Shown here one piece after another: positions 31,421-41,000 of a stretch of 53,974 bases of DNA. The notes under the pieces are model-generated. The model was not told the origin of the DNA. It was given only the letters and a program-made list of their open reading frames with translations, and did not search any database. Location of the stretch: positions 1 through 53,974 of the IMG/VR virus record IMGVR_UViG_3300032087_001678. The stretch is one strand, 5' to 3'. Position 1 is the first letter of the stretch; each line of letters opens with the position of its first letter. The position numbers were made by a program, and so were the translations under genes. The stretch comes from a virus.

Positions 31421-32726
31421 ATTCTGTCCTCTGTTTTTTTCTTTCCCCGAAAGCCACCTCCTCAGGATCTAAAAACTTTGATCTAGCTCCGTCAAAAGCC
31501 AGTTCAAATTCTCCAGTTTCACCTAGACGGTTCTTTCTGATTATTACTTCGGCAAGGCTAGTATCTAATGAATCATAATATTCTTGCCTATATAACATTA
31601 TAACCATATCAGCATCCTGTTCTATAGATCCTGAATCCCTAAGATCTGAAAGGACTGGTCGCTTATCCGTTCTCGCCTCCACACCCCGATTTAATTGAGA
31701 CAACGAGATTAACGGACAGCCTACATCTTTAGCCAGCCCCTTCAGAAGATTGGAAATATAGGTCATAGATGCCGCCCTACTGTCTGAATTGCTTGGTGCT
31801 TTATTTGAAGTCATAAGCAACTGTAAGTAGTCGACAACAATTAGATCTATATTTTTAATTGCTTGTATCGCTTTGGTTTTATTTATTAAAGTTTCTATTG
31901 TTATAGGTGACTTATCGTAAACATATAAATTAGTCTCTGAAAGTCTTTGTTCTATAGTATTAAACTTATCCCATTGATCTGCGGTTAGATTTCCTGTTAA
32001 TAGCTTATCCATACCTAAATCAGACTCAGAGCTAATGATCTTTTTAATCAATTGTTCGTTAGTCATTTCTAGAGAAAAAACTAAAACAGTCTTACCAGCA
32101 AGAATATTATTCGTGGCTATGTTTAATGCCCATGTGGTTTTACCCATCCCTGGTCTTCCAGCAACAATAATTAGATCACCATCTTTGAAACCTTTTATTC
32201 TTTGATCTATATTTTGGAATCCTGTTTTAATTAGACTCTGTGATAAAAGATCTGTATTCTTAAGTTCATCTTTTACTTTTTGTAAAACATCCTTAACCTC
32301 TACTGGTGATCCTGTATTTTTTGTGACTTTATTGTTGATAATTAATTGATTGACTTGATCAACCTTTTTATCAATAGGATCATCTGTCTTAACAATGTCT
32401 GGTATTTCTGCTGCAAGTCTTAAGAGTTTATTGTTTGCAGTCTTTTCATGCATGGCTTTAATCCAATGAGCAAATCCTGCTGGACTAATACAATAACCTG
32501 CTGCTTCTCTTATTTCATTGAAAGTAAAATCATCTTCTATTTTGTTTCTTATGGTGACTATGTCAGAGGCTTGTGTATCTAACATAACCTCATAAGCTTT
32601 TCTGTAAGAATAAGTTTCAAAGTCTTCTGGGAGCAAGCCTTCATCTTGAGCTTTCTTAAATCTTTTATGATCAAGTATCATGGCTCCTAAAAGATTAGCT
32701 TCTAATTCATATATTTCTTTATCCAT
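31407..32726 (-). CDS. dnaB: Replicative DNA helicase, DnaB family
   Basis: 439 residues from the ATG at 32726, chosen because AGGAGAC lies immediately upstream. A Met eight codons earlier (32750) lacks such a site. The N-terminal helical domain carries 'EANLLGAMILDHKRFKKA'. The RecA-like domain has Walker A 'GRPGMGKTT', 'VLVFSLEMTNEQL', Walker B 'IDLIVVDYLQLL' and the late 'LSDLRDSGSIEQDADMVIMLYR' block. It unwinds the fork as a hexameric ring. No DnaC-type loader is visible, and the adjacent initiator may load it. Confidence 0.96.
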   Translation of the reverse strand: MDKEIYELEANLLGAMILDHKRFKKAQDEGLLPEDFETYSYRKAYEVMLDTQASDIVTIRNKIEDDFTFNEIREAAGYCISPAGFAHWIKAMHEKTANNKLLRLAAEIPDIVKTDDPIDKKVDQVNQLIINNKVTKNTGSPVEVKDVLQKVKDELKNTDLLSQSLIKTGFQNIDQRIKGFKDGDLIIVAGRPGMGKTTWALNIATNNILAGKTVLVFSLEMTNEQLIKKIISSESDLGMDKLLTGNLTADQWDKFNTIEQRLSETNLYVYDKSPITIETLINKTKAIQAIKNIDLIVVDYLQLLMTSNKAPSNSDSRAASMTYISNLLKGLAKDVGCPLISLSQLNRGVEARTDKRPVLSDLRDSGSIEQDADMVIMLYRQEYYDSLDTSLAEVIIRKNRLGETGEFELAFDGARSKFLDPEEVAFGERKKQRTEYGPI

Positions 32727-33357
32727 GTCTCCTCTCAATGATTGCGTCAAATTGATTAATACCTAACATTGTTCCAAGTGTAGGTCTGCCATCCCAAAAA
32801 GACCTTATCCATTTCTTATGACCTTCAGAGTTTGCTATATCAAAATAGGCTTCCCAAAACTCTTTTGATGTGAAATCTATTTTTTTCCCCGTTTTCGGCG
32901 AGATATAACCTTTTTTAGATTTAGCTATTTCTTTTAATTTTTTATATGGCGTAGTGTATTTGTGTGCATTGCTGGTATGAGCATAAAATGATTGATCGCA
33001 TTTCTTTTTATAAATCTCATTAATCAAATCTATATCTAATATAAATTCATCTTTAGTATAAGCTTTAGTATTGTAGCCACCTGCCGACCCCCCATAGCCG
33101 TCTGCCGACCCCCCTAATATTTTGTAATAATTGCTTGTGTTTTTTCTTTGCTCCCACTCTATATAACCCATGTCTCTTAACTTTTTAAGATTATCTTTAA
33201 TAGCTGTGAGGGAAAGACCAGTAAGCTCAGTTAACTTTTTATGGGAGGGATAAGAACAACCAAACTCATCTGAATAGTTAGCAAGAACAATAAGCAATAA
33301 TTTTTGTGTTGAATTTACTTCAACCCGCAGAACTTTTGTTATGTATTCAAGTGACAT
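32719..33357 (-). CDS. Winged-helix replication initiator (lambda O-like)
   Basis: 212 residues. The N-terminal winged helix 'NSTQKLLLIVLANYSDEFGCSYPSHKKLTELTGLSLTAIKDNLKKLRDMGYIEW' is of the HTH_36/replication-protein type. A Gly/Ser/Tyr linker ('GGSADGYGGSAGGYN') follows, then a C-terminal domain with 'WIRSFWDGRPTLGTMLGINQFD'. In lambda-like phages such a protein binds the origin and recruits DnaB, the next gene. The Gly-rich linker DNA (near 33085-33120) contains short direct repeats, where an origin could lie as in lambda O. Confidence 0.78.
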   Translation of the reverse strand: MSLEYITKVLRVEVNSTQKLLLIVLANYSDEFGCSYPSHKKLTELTGLSLTAIKDNLKKLRDMGYIEWEQRKNTSNYYKILGGSADGYGGSAGGYNTKAYTKDEFILDIDLINEIYKKKCDQSFYAHTSNAHKYTTPYKKLKEIAKSKKGYISPKTGKKIDFTSKEFWEAYFDIANSEGHKKWIRSFWDGRPTLGTMLGINQFDAIIERRHG

Positions 33358-33440
33358 TTATTTCCCTCACTTGCGTATATTAACTTCAAATAATAATTAT
33401 TGTAAAGTATTGTTTTAAAATAATAAAAAGATTACAATTC
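33358..33440. promoter_or_regulatory. Divergent AT-rich control region with operator-like palindrome
   Basis: This 83-bp gap separates leftward replication from rightward recombination genes. It has an 18-bp near-perfect palindrome TATTGTTTTAAAATAATA (33408-33425) and a perfect 10-bp one, AATAATTATT (33392-33401). AT-rich -10-like sequences occur on both strands. A repressor site is likely, with the RHH protein or a host factor as binder. Confidence 0.5.
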
Positions 33441-33455
33441 ATGCAGGAGGTTTTT

Positions 33456-34076
33456 ATGAGTAATCTAAAAATATATGAAGCACTTAGAAATGTGCAAAAC
33501 TATATGTATCAAAACCCAATTGCTAAAGAGGGAGTTAATACATTTCAAAAATATAAATACAGAGGTATAGATCAAATCATCCAGGCTTTTTCTAAACCTT
33601 TGCACGACAATAATATATTAACTGTGGTCCAACCAGATCTAAAAGTATCCACAAAGTTTTTAGAAGACGGCAGATCAACACTTACTAGAGTTGTTGGCAC
33701 CTTAAGATTTATTTCTACTGAGGATGGGTCTTATGTTGATAGATCTTATGTGGGTCATAGCAAATCACAACAGGGAAAAGATTTAGAGTCTGCTAGATCT
33801 TTTGCTTATCGTAATTCATTGCTTGAAACATTTTGCGTTCCTTTTGAGGGAGTGGTGGAGCCTGAACTTGAGGGCATTGATAAAGATGCACCAGCTGAGA
33901 ATGGATCTGAAGAAGTTTCAATAATTGATGACTTCAAGAAAGACTTAGCTCAATGCCAAGATGTAGCTTCTGCAAAAGAAGTTTATCTTAATTATAAAAA
34001 AGTAGCTGATTTATCTGGTGATGAAGAAATACAAAAAAAATTAATTCTTGAATATACAAAGGCATTTCCAAAATGA
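33456..34076 (+). CDS. erf: ERF-family single-strand annealing recombinase
   Basis: 206 residues from ATG 33456, because the upstream in-frame ATG (33441) lies before AGGAGG, which serves the later start. 'FQKYKYRGIDQIIQAFSKPLHDNNILTVVQPDL', 'TRVVGTLRFISTEDGS' and 'GKDLESARSFAYRNSLLETFCVP' are ERF blocks. A charged C-terminal domain follows. It anneals single strands for recombination and circularisation, with the YqaJ exonuclease four bases overlapping. Confidence 0.92.
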   Translation: MSNLKIYEALRNVQNYMYQNPIAKEGVNTFQKYKYRGIDQIIQAFSKPLHDNNILTVVQPDLKVSTKFLEDGRSTLTRVVGTLRFISTEDGSYVDRSYVGHSKSQQGKDLESARSFAYRNSLLETFCVPFEGVVEPELEGIDKDAPAENGSEEVSIIDDFKKDLAQCQDVASAKEVYLNYKKVADLSGDEEIQKKLILEYTKAFPK

Positions 34077-35011
34077 TTAAGCAAGGAACACCTGAATGGC
34101 ACGATCAGAGAAAAAATAGAATAACAGGTACTAGGCTTCCTAGAGCTGTTAGAGAGTGTGCTTGGGCAAAAGGAGATCAGTGGCAAGCTTTGGGCAGAGA
34201 TATGTATAGAGAGGCTCACAATTTACCACAGGACCCTTTTGATCAAAGAGCTATGTTTGCCATAACTTATGGTAAAGATCACGAACCAATTGCTTTACAA
34301 CAATTAAAAGAAATGGGTTATAAAATAACTCAGCCTTCTTTTGTGGTCCATCCTGAACACAGTTGGTTGGGTATGTCACCTGATGGCGTTATTGTTTCTG
34401 GTAGAAACGGTAAAGTCTCAGCAGTAGAGATTAAGTGTCCACAAACCAAACCAGTACAAAATGTCAAAGAACAAAAAAGAAACTATTGGCATCAAATGCA
34501 ACTAGGCATGGCGTGTATGGATATAGATGAGATGTTGTTTTTTCAGTGGTATGAGAATGCACACTACCAAGAATGGGTTGAAAGAGATCCAAGATGGGCT
34601 GAGGTTTATATACCTAAAGCTAAAGAGTTTATGGATTGGTATGCAGAAGCATCCAAAGATCCTAAAAATATCGCATCTTGGTCTGAAGACAAAGAAGAAC
34701 CTGGAGTCAATTATAAATCTGTAGATGAAGATGATCAGACATCTCAACTTGCAGATATATTAACCGAACTAAATGAGCTTAATGAAAGGAAAGCCTTGCT
34801 TGATAAAAGGAAGAAAGAACTTTCAGCCGAAGCTGTTAAAAAGCACGGAGGAGCATTTAGTACCTCAAGAGTGAAATGTCATATGACACAAGCTAGAGGT
34901 CGTATTAACTACGCCAGACTGGTAAAGGATCAAAATATTCCTTATGACATTATGGAAGGCTATAGGTCAGAAGGTGATACTAGAATCTATACCAAATTAC
35001 TGGAGGACTAG
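34073..35011 (+). CDS. YqaJ-family recombination exonuclease (lambda Exo type)
   Basis: 312 residues. 'GTPEWHDQRKNRITGT' (start motif), 'YGKDHEPIAL' (Glu), 'WLGMSPDGVIV' (Asp), 'AVEIKCPQTK' (ExK) and 'YWHQMQLGMACMD' (Gln) are all in place. A Lys-rich coiled-coil tail follows (about 220-265). It resects double-strand ends to supply ssDNA to ERF. It overlaps erf by four bases. Confidence 0.95.
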   Translation: MIKQGTPEWHDQRKNRITGTRLPRAVRECAWAKGDQWQALGRDMYREAHNLPQDPFDQRAMFAITYGKDHEPIALQQLKEMGYKITQPSFVVHPEHSWLGMSPDGVIVSGRNGKVSAVEIKCPQTKPVQNVKEQKRNYWHQMQLGMACMDIDEMLFFQWYENAHYQEWVERDPRWAEVYIPKAKEFMDWYAEASKDPKNIASWSEDKEEPGVNYKSVDEDDQTSQLADILTELNELNERKALLDKRKKELSAEAVKKHGGAFSTSRVKCHMTQARGRINYARLVKDQNIPYDIMEGYRSEGDTRIYTKLLED

Positions 35012-35015
35012 AAAA

Positions 35016-35183
35016 ATGATATTAGAAAAATCTAATGCTAAAAAATCAATTAGTTCAAGAATCGACAAATCTACTTACGACAAACTTGTAAAAGTTAGTA
35101 AGGTCAAAGGACATAGATTTTTTGATCGTAAGGTTGCTTACATGGTAAATAAGATTCTAGAAGACTGGGCTAATAAGGAGTAA
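35016..35183 (+). CDS. Ribbon-helix-helix DNA-binding protein
   Basis: 55 residues from ATG 35016, with TGGAGGA at 35001. The longer open frame from 34944 lacks a ribosome site. 'KKSISSRIDKSTYDKLVKVSKVKGHRFFDRKVAYMVNKILEDW' is an Arc/MetJ-like beta-alpha-alpha pattern. It is the only clear transcription-factor-type gene, apart from the NrdR ribbon, and so a candidate for the operator at 33408-33425. Confidence 0.75.
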   Translation: MILEKSNAKKSISSRIDKSTYDKLVKVSKVKGHRFFDRKVAYMVNKILEDWANKE

Positions 35184-35187
35184 AATA

Positions 35188-35442
35188 ATGGCTGAATTTG
35201 ATAATACAAATAGAGGATCTATTTGGAAAAATGTAAGGAAGGAGAAGGAAACTCATCCTGACTTTACTGGAAGTATAAATGTTGATGGCAAAGAGTTTTG
35301 GCTTAACGGTTGGTTAAGAAAACCAGGTGCTAAAGAAAAAGCTCCAGCTATGACATTTAGTGTAAACCCTAAAACTGGCGGCGGCGATGGTGGTTATGCC
35401 CCAGCCCCATCTCCAGTTGGTGAAGATGATATTCCATTTTAA
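35188..35442 (+). CDS. SSB-like small protein with acidic DDIPF tip
   Basis: 84 residues. 'NRGSIWKNVRKEKETHPDFTGSINVDGKEFWLNGWLRKPG' is a small OB-like beta protein common in phages (DUF736-like). After a Gly/Pro/Ala linker it ends 'GEDDIPF', matching the SSB C-terminal tip that binds partner proteins. It lies in the ERF/YqaJ operon, so ssDNA binding in recombination is likely. Length is half that of bacterial SSB. Confidence 0.72.
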   Translation: MAEFDNTNRGSIWKNVRKEKETHPDFTGSINVDGKEFWLNGWLRKPGAKEKAPAMTFSVNPKTGGGDGGYAPAPSPVGEDDIPF

Positions 35443-35451
35443 GGAGCTAAT

Positions 35452-35775
35452 ATGGGAAAAATAGTAACGCCTGGTGGTGAAGAGGCTTTAAAAACTATCA
35501 CTTTAACTGTCGATGGAGAAGCTAGAGAATATGAAGTCGAAAGCCTATCCAAAGAAGCTGTAAATCGTTTGAATGTTTTAAACTTTCATTCAAATAGCAT
35601 TATGCCTTTATTAACAGAAGTCGTAAGGCTTATTCAATTGGGTAATCAGGTAGATCAAAGTCAACTGACTCAACATCTACCAGAGAAGTACACAGTTGTA
35701 CAACAAGCCGAAGATGCGGTAGAATCAGATACAAAGAATACTAATGAGGATGATTCTTCTAAAGAAGGCAAATGA
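35452..35775 (+). CDS. Unknown phage protein
   Basis: 107 residues. The beta-rich N-terminus 'ALKTITLTVDGEAREYEVESLSKEA' is followed by helices ('SNSIMPLLTEVVRLIQLGNQVDQSQL') and an acidic tail. It resembles a conserved phage hypothetical (DUF6447-like, from memory). It overlaps the next gene by four bases. Confidence 0.65.
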   Translation: MGKIVTPGGEEALKTITLTVDGEAREYEVESLSKEAVNRLNVLNFHSNSIMPLLTEVVRLIQLGNQVDQSQLTQHLPEKYTVVQQAEDAVESDTKNTNEDDSSKEGK

Positions 35776-36260
35776 ATGCAAACTTAGACAAGAGTCTCTC
35801 AGGTTCTGAGAGGCTCTCATCTGTTCTAGGGGAGGGCTCTCTCTCAGGGACACCTTGCAACGGTGGAGTCTGTTCCACTACTCTTGGGGACACTAGATGT
35901 AAAACTTGTGGAAGACATGAAGATGAAATCCGCCAGTGGCATCAGCTCCCAGAAATAAAAAGAAAAATAATTAATATCAGAAATGCCGCAGAAGGTTTTA
36001 AAATACGGCAGATCGCTTCGCAAGAAGAAAGATGGAGGGAATTACAAAAATTGAAAAGCATAGACAATCTAACTGTTGGCGATGCACTTAAAAGAGTTAT
36101 CCAAGTTGCAGTGTGCCAAGGTGAGATGTATAAACAAGATCACAAATGCATAGAGTTATTGAATAAGATTGCTACATCTGAGCATAAGTTTAACGACATA
36201 GCTATCAAGTCAATAATGTCTGAAAATGACTATTCAGAAATTAAACAGAAGTTCGAGTAG
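35772..36260 (+). CDS. DUF1289-type zinc-finger protein
   Basis: 162 residues. After a Ser-rich leader, 'GVCSTTLGDTRCKTCGRHEDEIRQWHQLPEIKRKIINIRN' (about 33-72) is the DUF1289 Cys-pair module with its characteristic 'EIRQW'. A helical C-terminal part follows. The activity is not known. It overlaps the nuclease gene by 35 bp. Confidence 0.75.
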   Translation: MNANLDKSLSGSERLSSVLGEGSLSGTPCNGGVCSTTLGDTRCKTCGRHEDEIRQWHQLPEIKRKIINIRNAAEGFKIRQIASQEERWRELQKLKSIDNLTVGDALKRVIQVAVCQGEMYKQDHKCIELLNKIATSEHKFNDIAIKSIMSENDYSEIKQKFE

Positions 36261-36687
36261 AGCATTTCAAAAAGATCTTCTAACTGGACAAGAGTTAGAA
36301 CAAAAGATCCTACAGACAATACGCAAAAAATATCCAACCGCTGTATTGGTCCCAGGTAAGTTTAAACCTTACGATATTTTCATTCCCGAAAAAGATCTCA
36401 AGATAGAAGTTAAAGTTGATTATAAAAGCCAAGAAACTGGCAACATTATTATTGAACTTCATATGTTTGATAAACCGTCAGCTTTGTTAACAACACAGGC
36501 AGATTACTGGATCATTCACACGGGGAGAGAAAATCTATGGATAGAACCCAAAAGAATATTAGAGTGTATTTTGTTAAATAACATTCATGTTAAAGACATA
36601 TTGGGCGATGGTGATGATCAAACCAAGAAAGCTTGTTTGATACCTATAAATCTATTCAAGCAATATATTATTGACAACAATGTGTAA
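36226..36687 (+). CDS. PD-(D/E)XK nuclease, resolvase-like
   Basis: 153 residues. 'GQELEQKILQTIRKKYPTAVLVPGKFKPYDIFIPEKDLKIEVKVDYKSQETGNIIIEL' has the E...D...ExK spacing of the PD-(D/E)XK fold (about 21-80). Small proteins of this type act as Holliday-junction resolvases or VRR-Nuc-like flap nucleases in phages. The operon position after ERF, Exo and SSB supports a recombination role. Confidence 0.75.
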   Translation: MTIQKLNRSSSRAFQKDLLTGQELEQKILQTIRKKYPTAVLVPGKFKPYDIFIPEKDLKIEVKVDYKSQETGNIIIELHMFDKPSALLTTQADYWIIHTGRENLWIEPKRILECILLNNIHVKDILGDGDDQTKKACLIPINLFKQYIIDNNV

Positions 36688-36707
36688 TCTATGTTTATAA
36701 TGTTTAC

Positions 36708-36842
36708 ATGATAAATTGTATATTTGGTATTTTTATTTTAGGCGTGATGGCTTTCTTTACTTATGTGGGTTTACATATAGCTGAAGAAAAACGACAAGGT
36801 AAAAGCTTACCACTGATATGGGAGAAAAAAGATGACGATTGA
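36708..36842 (+). CDS. 44-residue single-span membrane peptide
   Basis: MINCIFGIFILGVMAFFTYV, then 'GLHIAEEKRQGKSLPLIW' and an acidic tail. One N-terminal membrane helix and a cytoplasmic charged tail are seen. It ends 11 bases inside the next gene. No good ribosome site is seen. Expression is plausible from the tight packing. Confidence 0.5.
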   Translation: MINCIFGIFILGVMAFFTYVGLHIAEEKRQGKSLPLIWEKKDDD

Positions 36843-37029
36843 TATTACTGTTGAAGATATCGGAAATTTAAAAACTCATTGCGAGGAAAGAGTAAGTGAG
36901 ATCTATGCTAGAGAAGATTTAACCCTACAAGAGAAAGCTGATCTTGCTAGACCCTTTAATGTAAAGATTGAAAACTTATTGCTAGTTATAACTGACAGCA
37001 AAATAGTAAGAGATTCAGGGAGCTTATAA
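36832..37029 (+). CDS. Unknown small helical protein
   Basis: 65 residues, acidic N-terminus and two amphipathic helices ('VEDIGNLKTHCEERVSEIYARED', 'QEKADLARPFNVKIENLLLVITD'). GGGAGAA precedes the start. It overlaps the next membrane gene by one base. No function is recognised. Confidence 0.6.
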   Translation: MTIDITVEDIGNLKTHCEERVSEIYAREDLTLQEKADLARPFNVKIENLLLVITDSKIVRDSGSL

Positions 37030-37226
37030 TGTTGGATTTTATTTTAGGCATTCTGTTTTTTATTTTTGTTATGGCTGTGGTCTTCGGGCTCATAGTTTAT
37101 TTGTTTGCTTATTGGGCTACTAGCTCTACATTTGTAGGCTGCCAAGAAACTAGAGATGATCTAAATAATTTATTAAAGATGTTAGATAACTTAAGCCAAG
37201 ATATTAAAAAACTATTTAGAAGATGA
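37029..37226 (+). CDS. Small membrane protein with coiled-coil tail
   Basis: 65 residues. A long hydrophobic segment (about 3-30, 'ILGILFFIFVMAVVFGLIVYL') is followed by 'RDDLNNLLKMLDNLSQDIKKLFRR'. It overlaps the integrase start by four bases, so it is coupled to int. It may be an exclusion or holin-like peptide. Confidence 0.6.
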   Translation: MLDFILGILFFIFVMAVVFGLIVYLFAYWATSSTFVGCQETRDDLNNLLKMLDNLSQDIKKLFRR

Positions 37227-38023
37227 ACACATTTACTGACGCAATAAAAGAATATTATAGGTTTAATAAAATGGGTAAGAATGACTTTACCTATAGAAAA
37301 TACTTTGAACCTTTGTTTGCTGATGTAGATGTTAAAACTATTACTAAAGAACAAATAGCTGCTGCTAGATCTGGTATTCAGGGAGCACCAGGAACAGTTA
37401 ACAGATATTTAAACTACTTCCGTGCCATACTTATGTATGCATATGAAGAGTTAGGGTGGTTGGACTCCAAACCCATCATTAAAAGAGTAAAAGATTCCCC
37501 TAAAAGATTAAAATATTTTACTCTTGAAGACATAAAGAAGCTTCATAGTGCACTTCCCCCGCACTTGAAGAAACCTTTTGTCTTTTCTCTCCTTACAGGC
37601 GTGAGGATGTCCAACTGCTTTAATTTAAAATGGGATGATATAAAAGAAGATCAAATTGCAATTGATGGAACAGAAACTAAAAACGGTAAGAGTTTATGTG
37701 TGCCATTAAATAAGAAGTGCAGAGAGCTTCTAGAATCAATTAAAAAAGAAAGCCCTTATGTTTTCACCTATGCTGGCAGAAAACTCAGCAGAGCGTCAAA
37801 TACGGGCTGGTATAACGCATTAAACAAAGCTGGTCTAAAAGGATTTAGATGGCACGATATTAGACACACCTGGGCTACCCATCATGTAGAGAATGGAACC
37901 CCCTTACATACACTACAACATCTTGGTGGGTGGTCCGATTTCAATATAGTTAATAGGTATGCACACCTATCAAAAGATTATTTAAACGATGCTTGTGAGA
38001 CAAGTAATACTTTGATATCTTAG
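37223..38023 (+). CDS. int: Tyrosine integrase
   Basis: 266 residues, short for a phage integrase. The SAM-like core-binding domain (about 1-85) is present, with no separate arm-binding domain. The catalytic set is complete: R128 ('TGVRMSN'), Lys in 'TKNGKS' (about 153-156), H211 and R214 ('HDIRH'), H233 ('LQHLGGWSD') and nucleophile Y246 ('VNRYAHLS'). It catalyses site-specific recombination between attP and attB. It is the last gene of the recombination operon and is followed by the hairpin at 38040. No excisionase was recognised. Confidence 0.96.
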   Translation: MNTFTDAIKEYYRFNKMGKNDFTYRKYFEPLFADVDVKTITKEQIAAARSGIQGAPGTVNRYLNYFRAILMYAYEELGWLDSKPIIKRVKDSPKRLKYFTLEDIKKLHSALPPHLKKPFVFSLLTGVRMSNCFNLKWDDIKEDQIAIDGTETKNGKSLCVPLNKKCRELLESIKKESPYVFTYAGRKLSRASNTGWYNALNKAGLKGFRWHDIRHTWATHHVENGTPLHTLQHLGGWSDFNIVNRYAHLSKDYLNDACETSNTLIS

Positions 38024-38039
38024 GCTTGAAAACCTTCTA

Positions 38040-38095
38040 GCAGAGTCGGTATCTAATTTCATATTCCCTCGCATAATATGTATTATCGGCTCTGC
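38040..38095. other. Long inverted repeat after int: attP or bidirectional terminator
   Basis: Arms 38040-38051 and 38084-38095 pair over 12 bp (two G-T pairs) around a 32-base interval. That interval holds a second perfect repeat, ATAATA-TG-TATTAT (38073-38086). It fills the gap between the convergent integrase and ejection-protein genes. The position fits attP. The structure also fits a terminator, but T-runs are weak. Confidence 0.55.
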
Positions 38096-38098
38096 GAT

Positions 38099-41000
38099 TT
38101 AATCTTGAGGCAATATGTTTCTTACCGCCTTGTTATATGATCTCATTATTTGATATTTTTCAGCATTAAGTCTGTTGGTAACTTCAAAATATTTAGCACG
38201 GTCATCTTCTTTCCAAAGCTCTTCAGCTTCTCTTAGTAGTTTGTTAATTTCTCTAATTCTTTTTTCTTGTATTTTTAATTCTTGATCAGCTTTTTTGTAA
38301 TCTTCTTTAAATCCACTACGCTCTATAAAATCTATTAGTTCTTTAAACTCACCATCACCTTTTTTCTCACCAATTTTTTCATACTGTTCATAACTATTCA
38401 TAATGCCTTCACCCTCAACATCAGGTGTGCCTCTTAGAAAATCTTTATGACCATAAAATTCATATTGATCTGTATAATCTTCTGGCTCTGCTAGGAAGAT
38501 ACGCCCAAAAGGAATACTGTTTAAAGGAATATCTCTTTCTATTCCTTGCATAACATCATTCAATCTTGAAACTGTTCCAGCACCTCTTTCTACTGTTGAA
38601 TAAAGACCACCTAAATAAGATTGCATCATGTATTTAAGAACATCTGGGCTTATGTTAAATGTCCCTGCATCAGCTTCTCCACCACCCTTAATTCCAAGGT
38701 AAGGTGCATCAACTTTATTTAACATCTGTGTAAACTCTCTATAAAACTCTTCTGTGTTTCTTAATTTAACAGAGGATTTGGGTAATTTGCTGCCATAAAG
38801 TTGTTCTTTATAAACTGGAGCACCTGTCCATTTTTCGTTAATTTGTGTTTCATACCAAGGTTTAGCAACAGAAGGAACCAAGGTTTTACCTAAATCAAAA
38901 CCATCTTCATTGTAAGCAGCACCCACAGGTGAGAAGTTTCCAACAGCAACACCAGTCATATCTCTGATTAGTTCGTATTCACTTCTTCTTTTATACCCAA
39001 CAAGATCTTCAGTAGAATATTCAACAGCCATTCTTCCCATGTTGTAAAAAAGATTATATCCATATGGTAATGGAATAGTTAAGGCTATAGGCTTACCGTC
39101 TGCACCTTCAAGTTGATTTGTTGCTTCATTCCAAGTTGCTGTTCCAACTCTTTTTTTCTCTATAAAGGGCAAGAGTACAACTAGATTTCTTTCTTGTTTA
39201 TGTGGTGGAATTTTATCTATCCATAATTTTCCATCATCATCTTCGCCGCCAACCAAAGTATTATAAATAGCTACAAGAGCACCAAAACCAACACCACCTG
39301 CCATAATATATTGTTTAGGTTTGGAAATTGGTTGATAACGCATCTTGCCTTCAGCATCGAACTTAAACGGCACCATGCCTCTAAAGAAGTTAACATTACC
39401 CTGGACACTTGCATTAGCAAAAACAAACAAAGCATTAACATAAGGACCTAATCTACCAGATCTATTAAAGTTAATTGTTAAGTTTTTAGCTAGATCTGCT
39501 GCTTTCGCTATATCTGTTTTACTTGCTTTGTCTATGCCTCCAGCTTCATTAACAAAAGCCTCAAAAACTGAATATCTACTAACATTCTCAGCAACATTGT
39601 TTAAAGATCCTACAAGTTGAGAGATACCTTTGTGCAGTCTTTGTGGATTTATAGGAAGACCATCATGAGCCCTTGAAAGATAAATCATTTCTTTTTCAAT
39701 AACATCAACATCTCTGGCATTAACATATCCTGTTGACCCACCATTTTCTAAAAAGCTTCTAAACATTTTGTAATCTTCTGGGCTTTTTTCTTCTAAGTTT
39801 TTAGTTACATAGCCTCTTCTTAAAACTCCTAAATTTTTATATACATTTTTTGGATTAAGTGCTTTGCCTAGTATTTTTTTGCCCCTAGCTCTTCCGCCTT
39901 CCATACCTTGTTCAGTCATTAGATTAAAAATCCCAGTCTGATAATCTTTTGTAAAGTTGGTTACAATAAATTCTGGTGAGTATTGCGTATAGATGGCTGA
40001 TAAGTAGCTTGTCATTGCACGGAAAACACGGACTATAGGATTTACCGTATTAATGCCAAACTCATCTAATCCTCTAGCAAGCCTTTCATCTCTTATGGAA
40101 AGAAATTTTGTTTTACCTTCTTCTTTAAATGCTATTAAAGATTCTTTGCCATCCCATTTATGTGGTTTTTTAAATTTGGCTGCTCCTTGTACTTTCCATA
40201 TCCCTTCTACTGGAAACTCTCTTACTAATGTAGCAAGTTCTTTGAAGATTTCATTTCTTTCCCCGAGCACAGCTGCCTCAGATCTTCTAACAACAGCTTG
40301 AGAAAATGGATTGCCAGCTTCTGTTGTTCTACCTTTTGCTTGCGGAATAATTTGTCCAAACAAGCTTTGACCTCTACCGCCTACACTTGGTTTATTATCA
40401 GTGATAGTGTCCACTGCAAAGCCTACTAATGGCACATAATATTTATAAGAAGCATCCCAGTCAGCAATAGTGTCTTGACTTACTAGATCATTTTCTAAAT
40501 ATATTTCTCTAGTCTTCCCTAGATATTTTTGATACATATCAAATGCTTCCATCAGCTTTTCACCTTGCTTGTTAGTTGGCTTTGCTGTGTTTCTTTGGAA
40601 GCTAATGCCTAGTTTTTTAAGGGTAGCTATAGCGTCTTCTGTTCTAATTCCTGAGCCGCTATCTTGGTATTTAGCTAATACATTTTTAGCTTTTGTTATT
40701 TTGCCTTTTATAACTCTTTTATCTTTTTCTTCTTTTGCTTCTAATAAAGCTTGCTCTAGTTGTGGAAGTTCTTTTGAATATCTTGTATTAATTGCTTTGT
40801 TTCTTTCTGGAGCATGAAGGTTTTTAAGAAACTGATTAAATGTTTCAGATTTAATATTATTATCTCTTAAGAATTTATTTATTACAGCTGCTTCATCAAC
40901 TGCATCGTCAAGTTTCGTTTTTACTTTTCCATAAAAAGTATCTGTTGAGCGAATAATATCTATATCTTTTAAATTTTCTGGCAAGTAATCTTTAAGCTTC

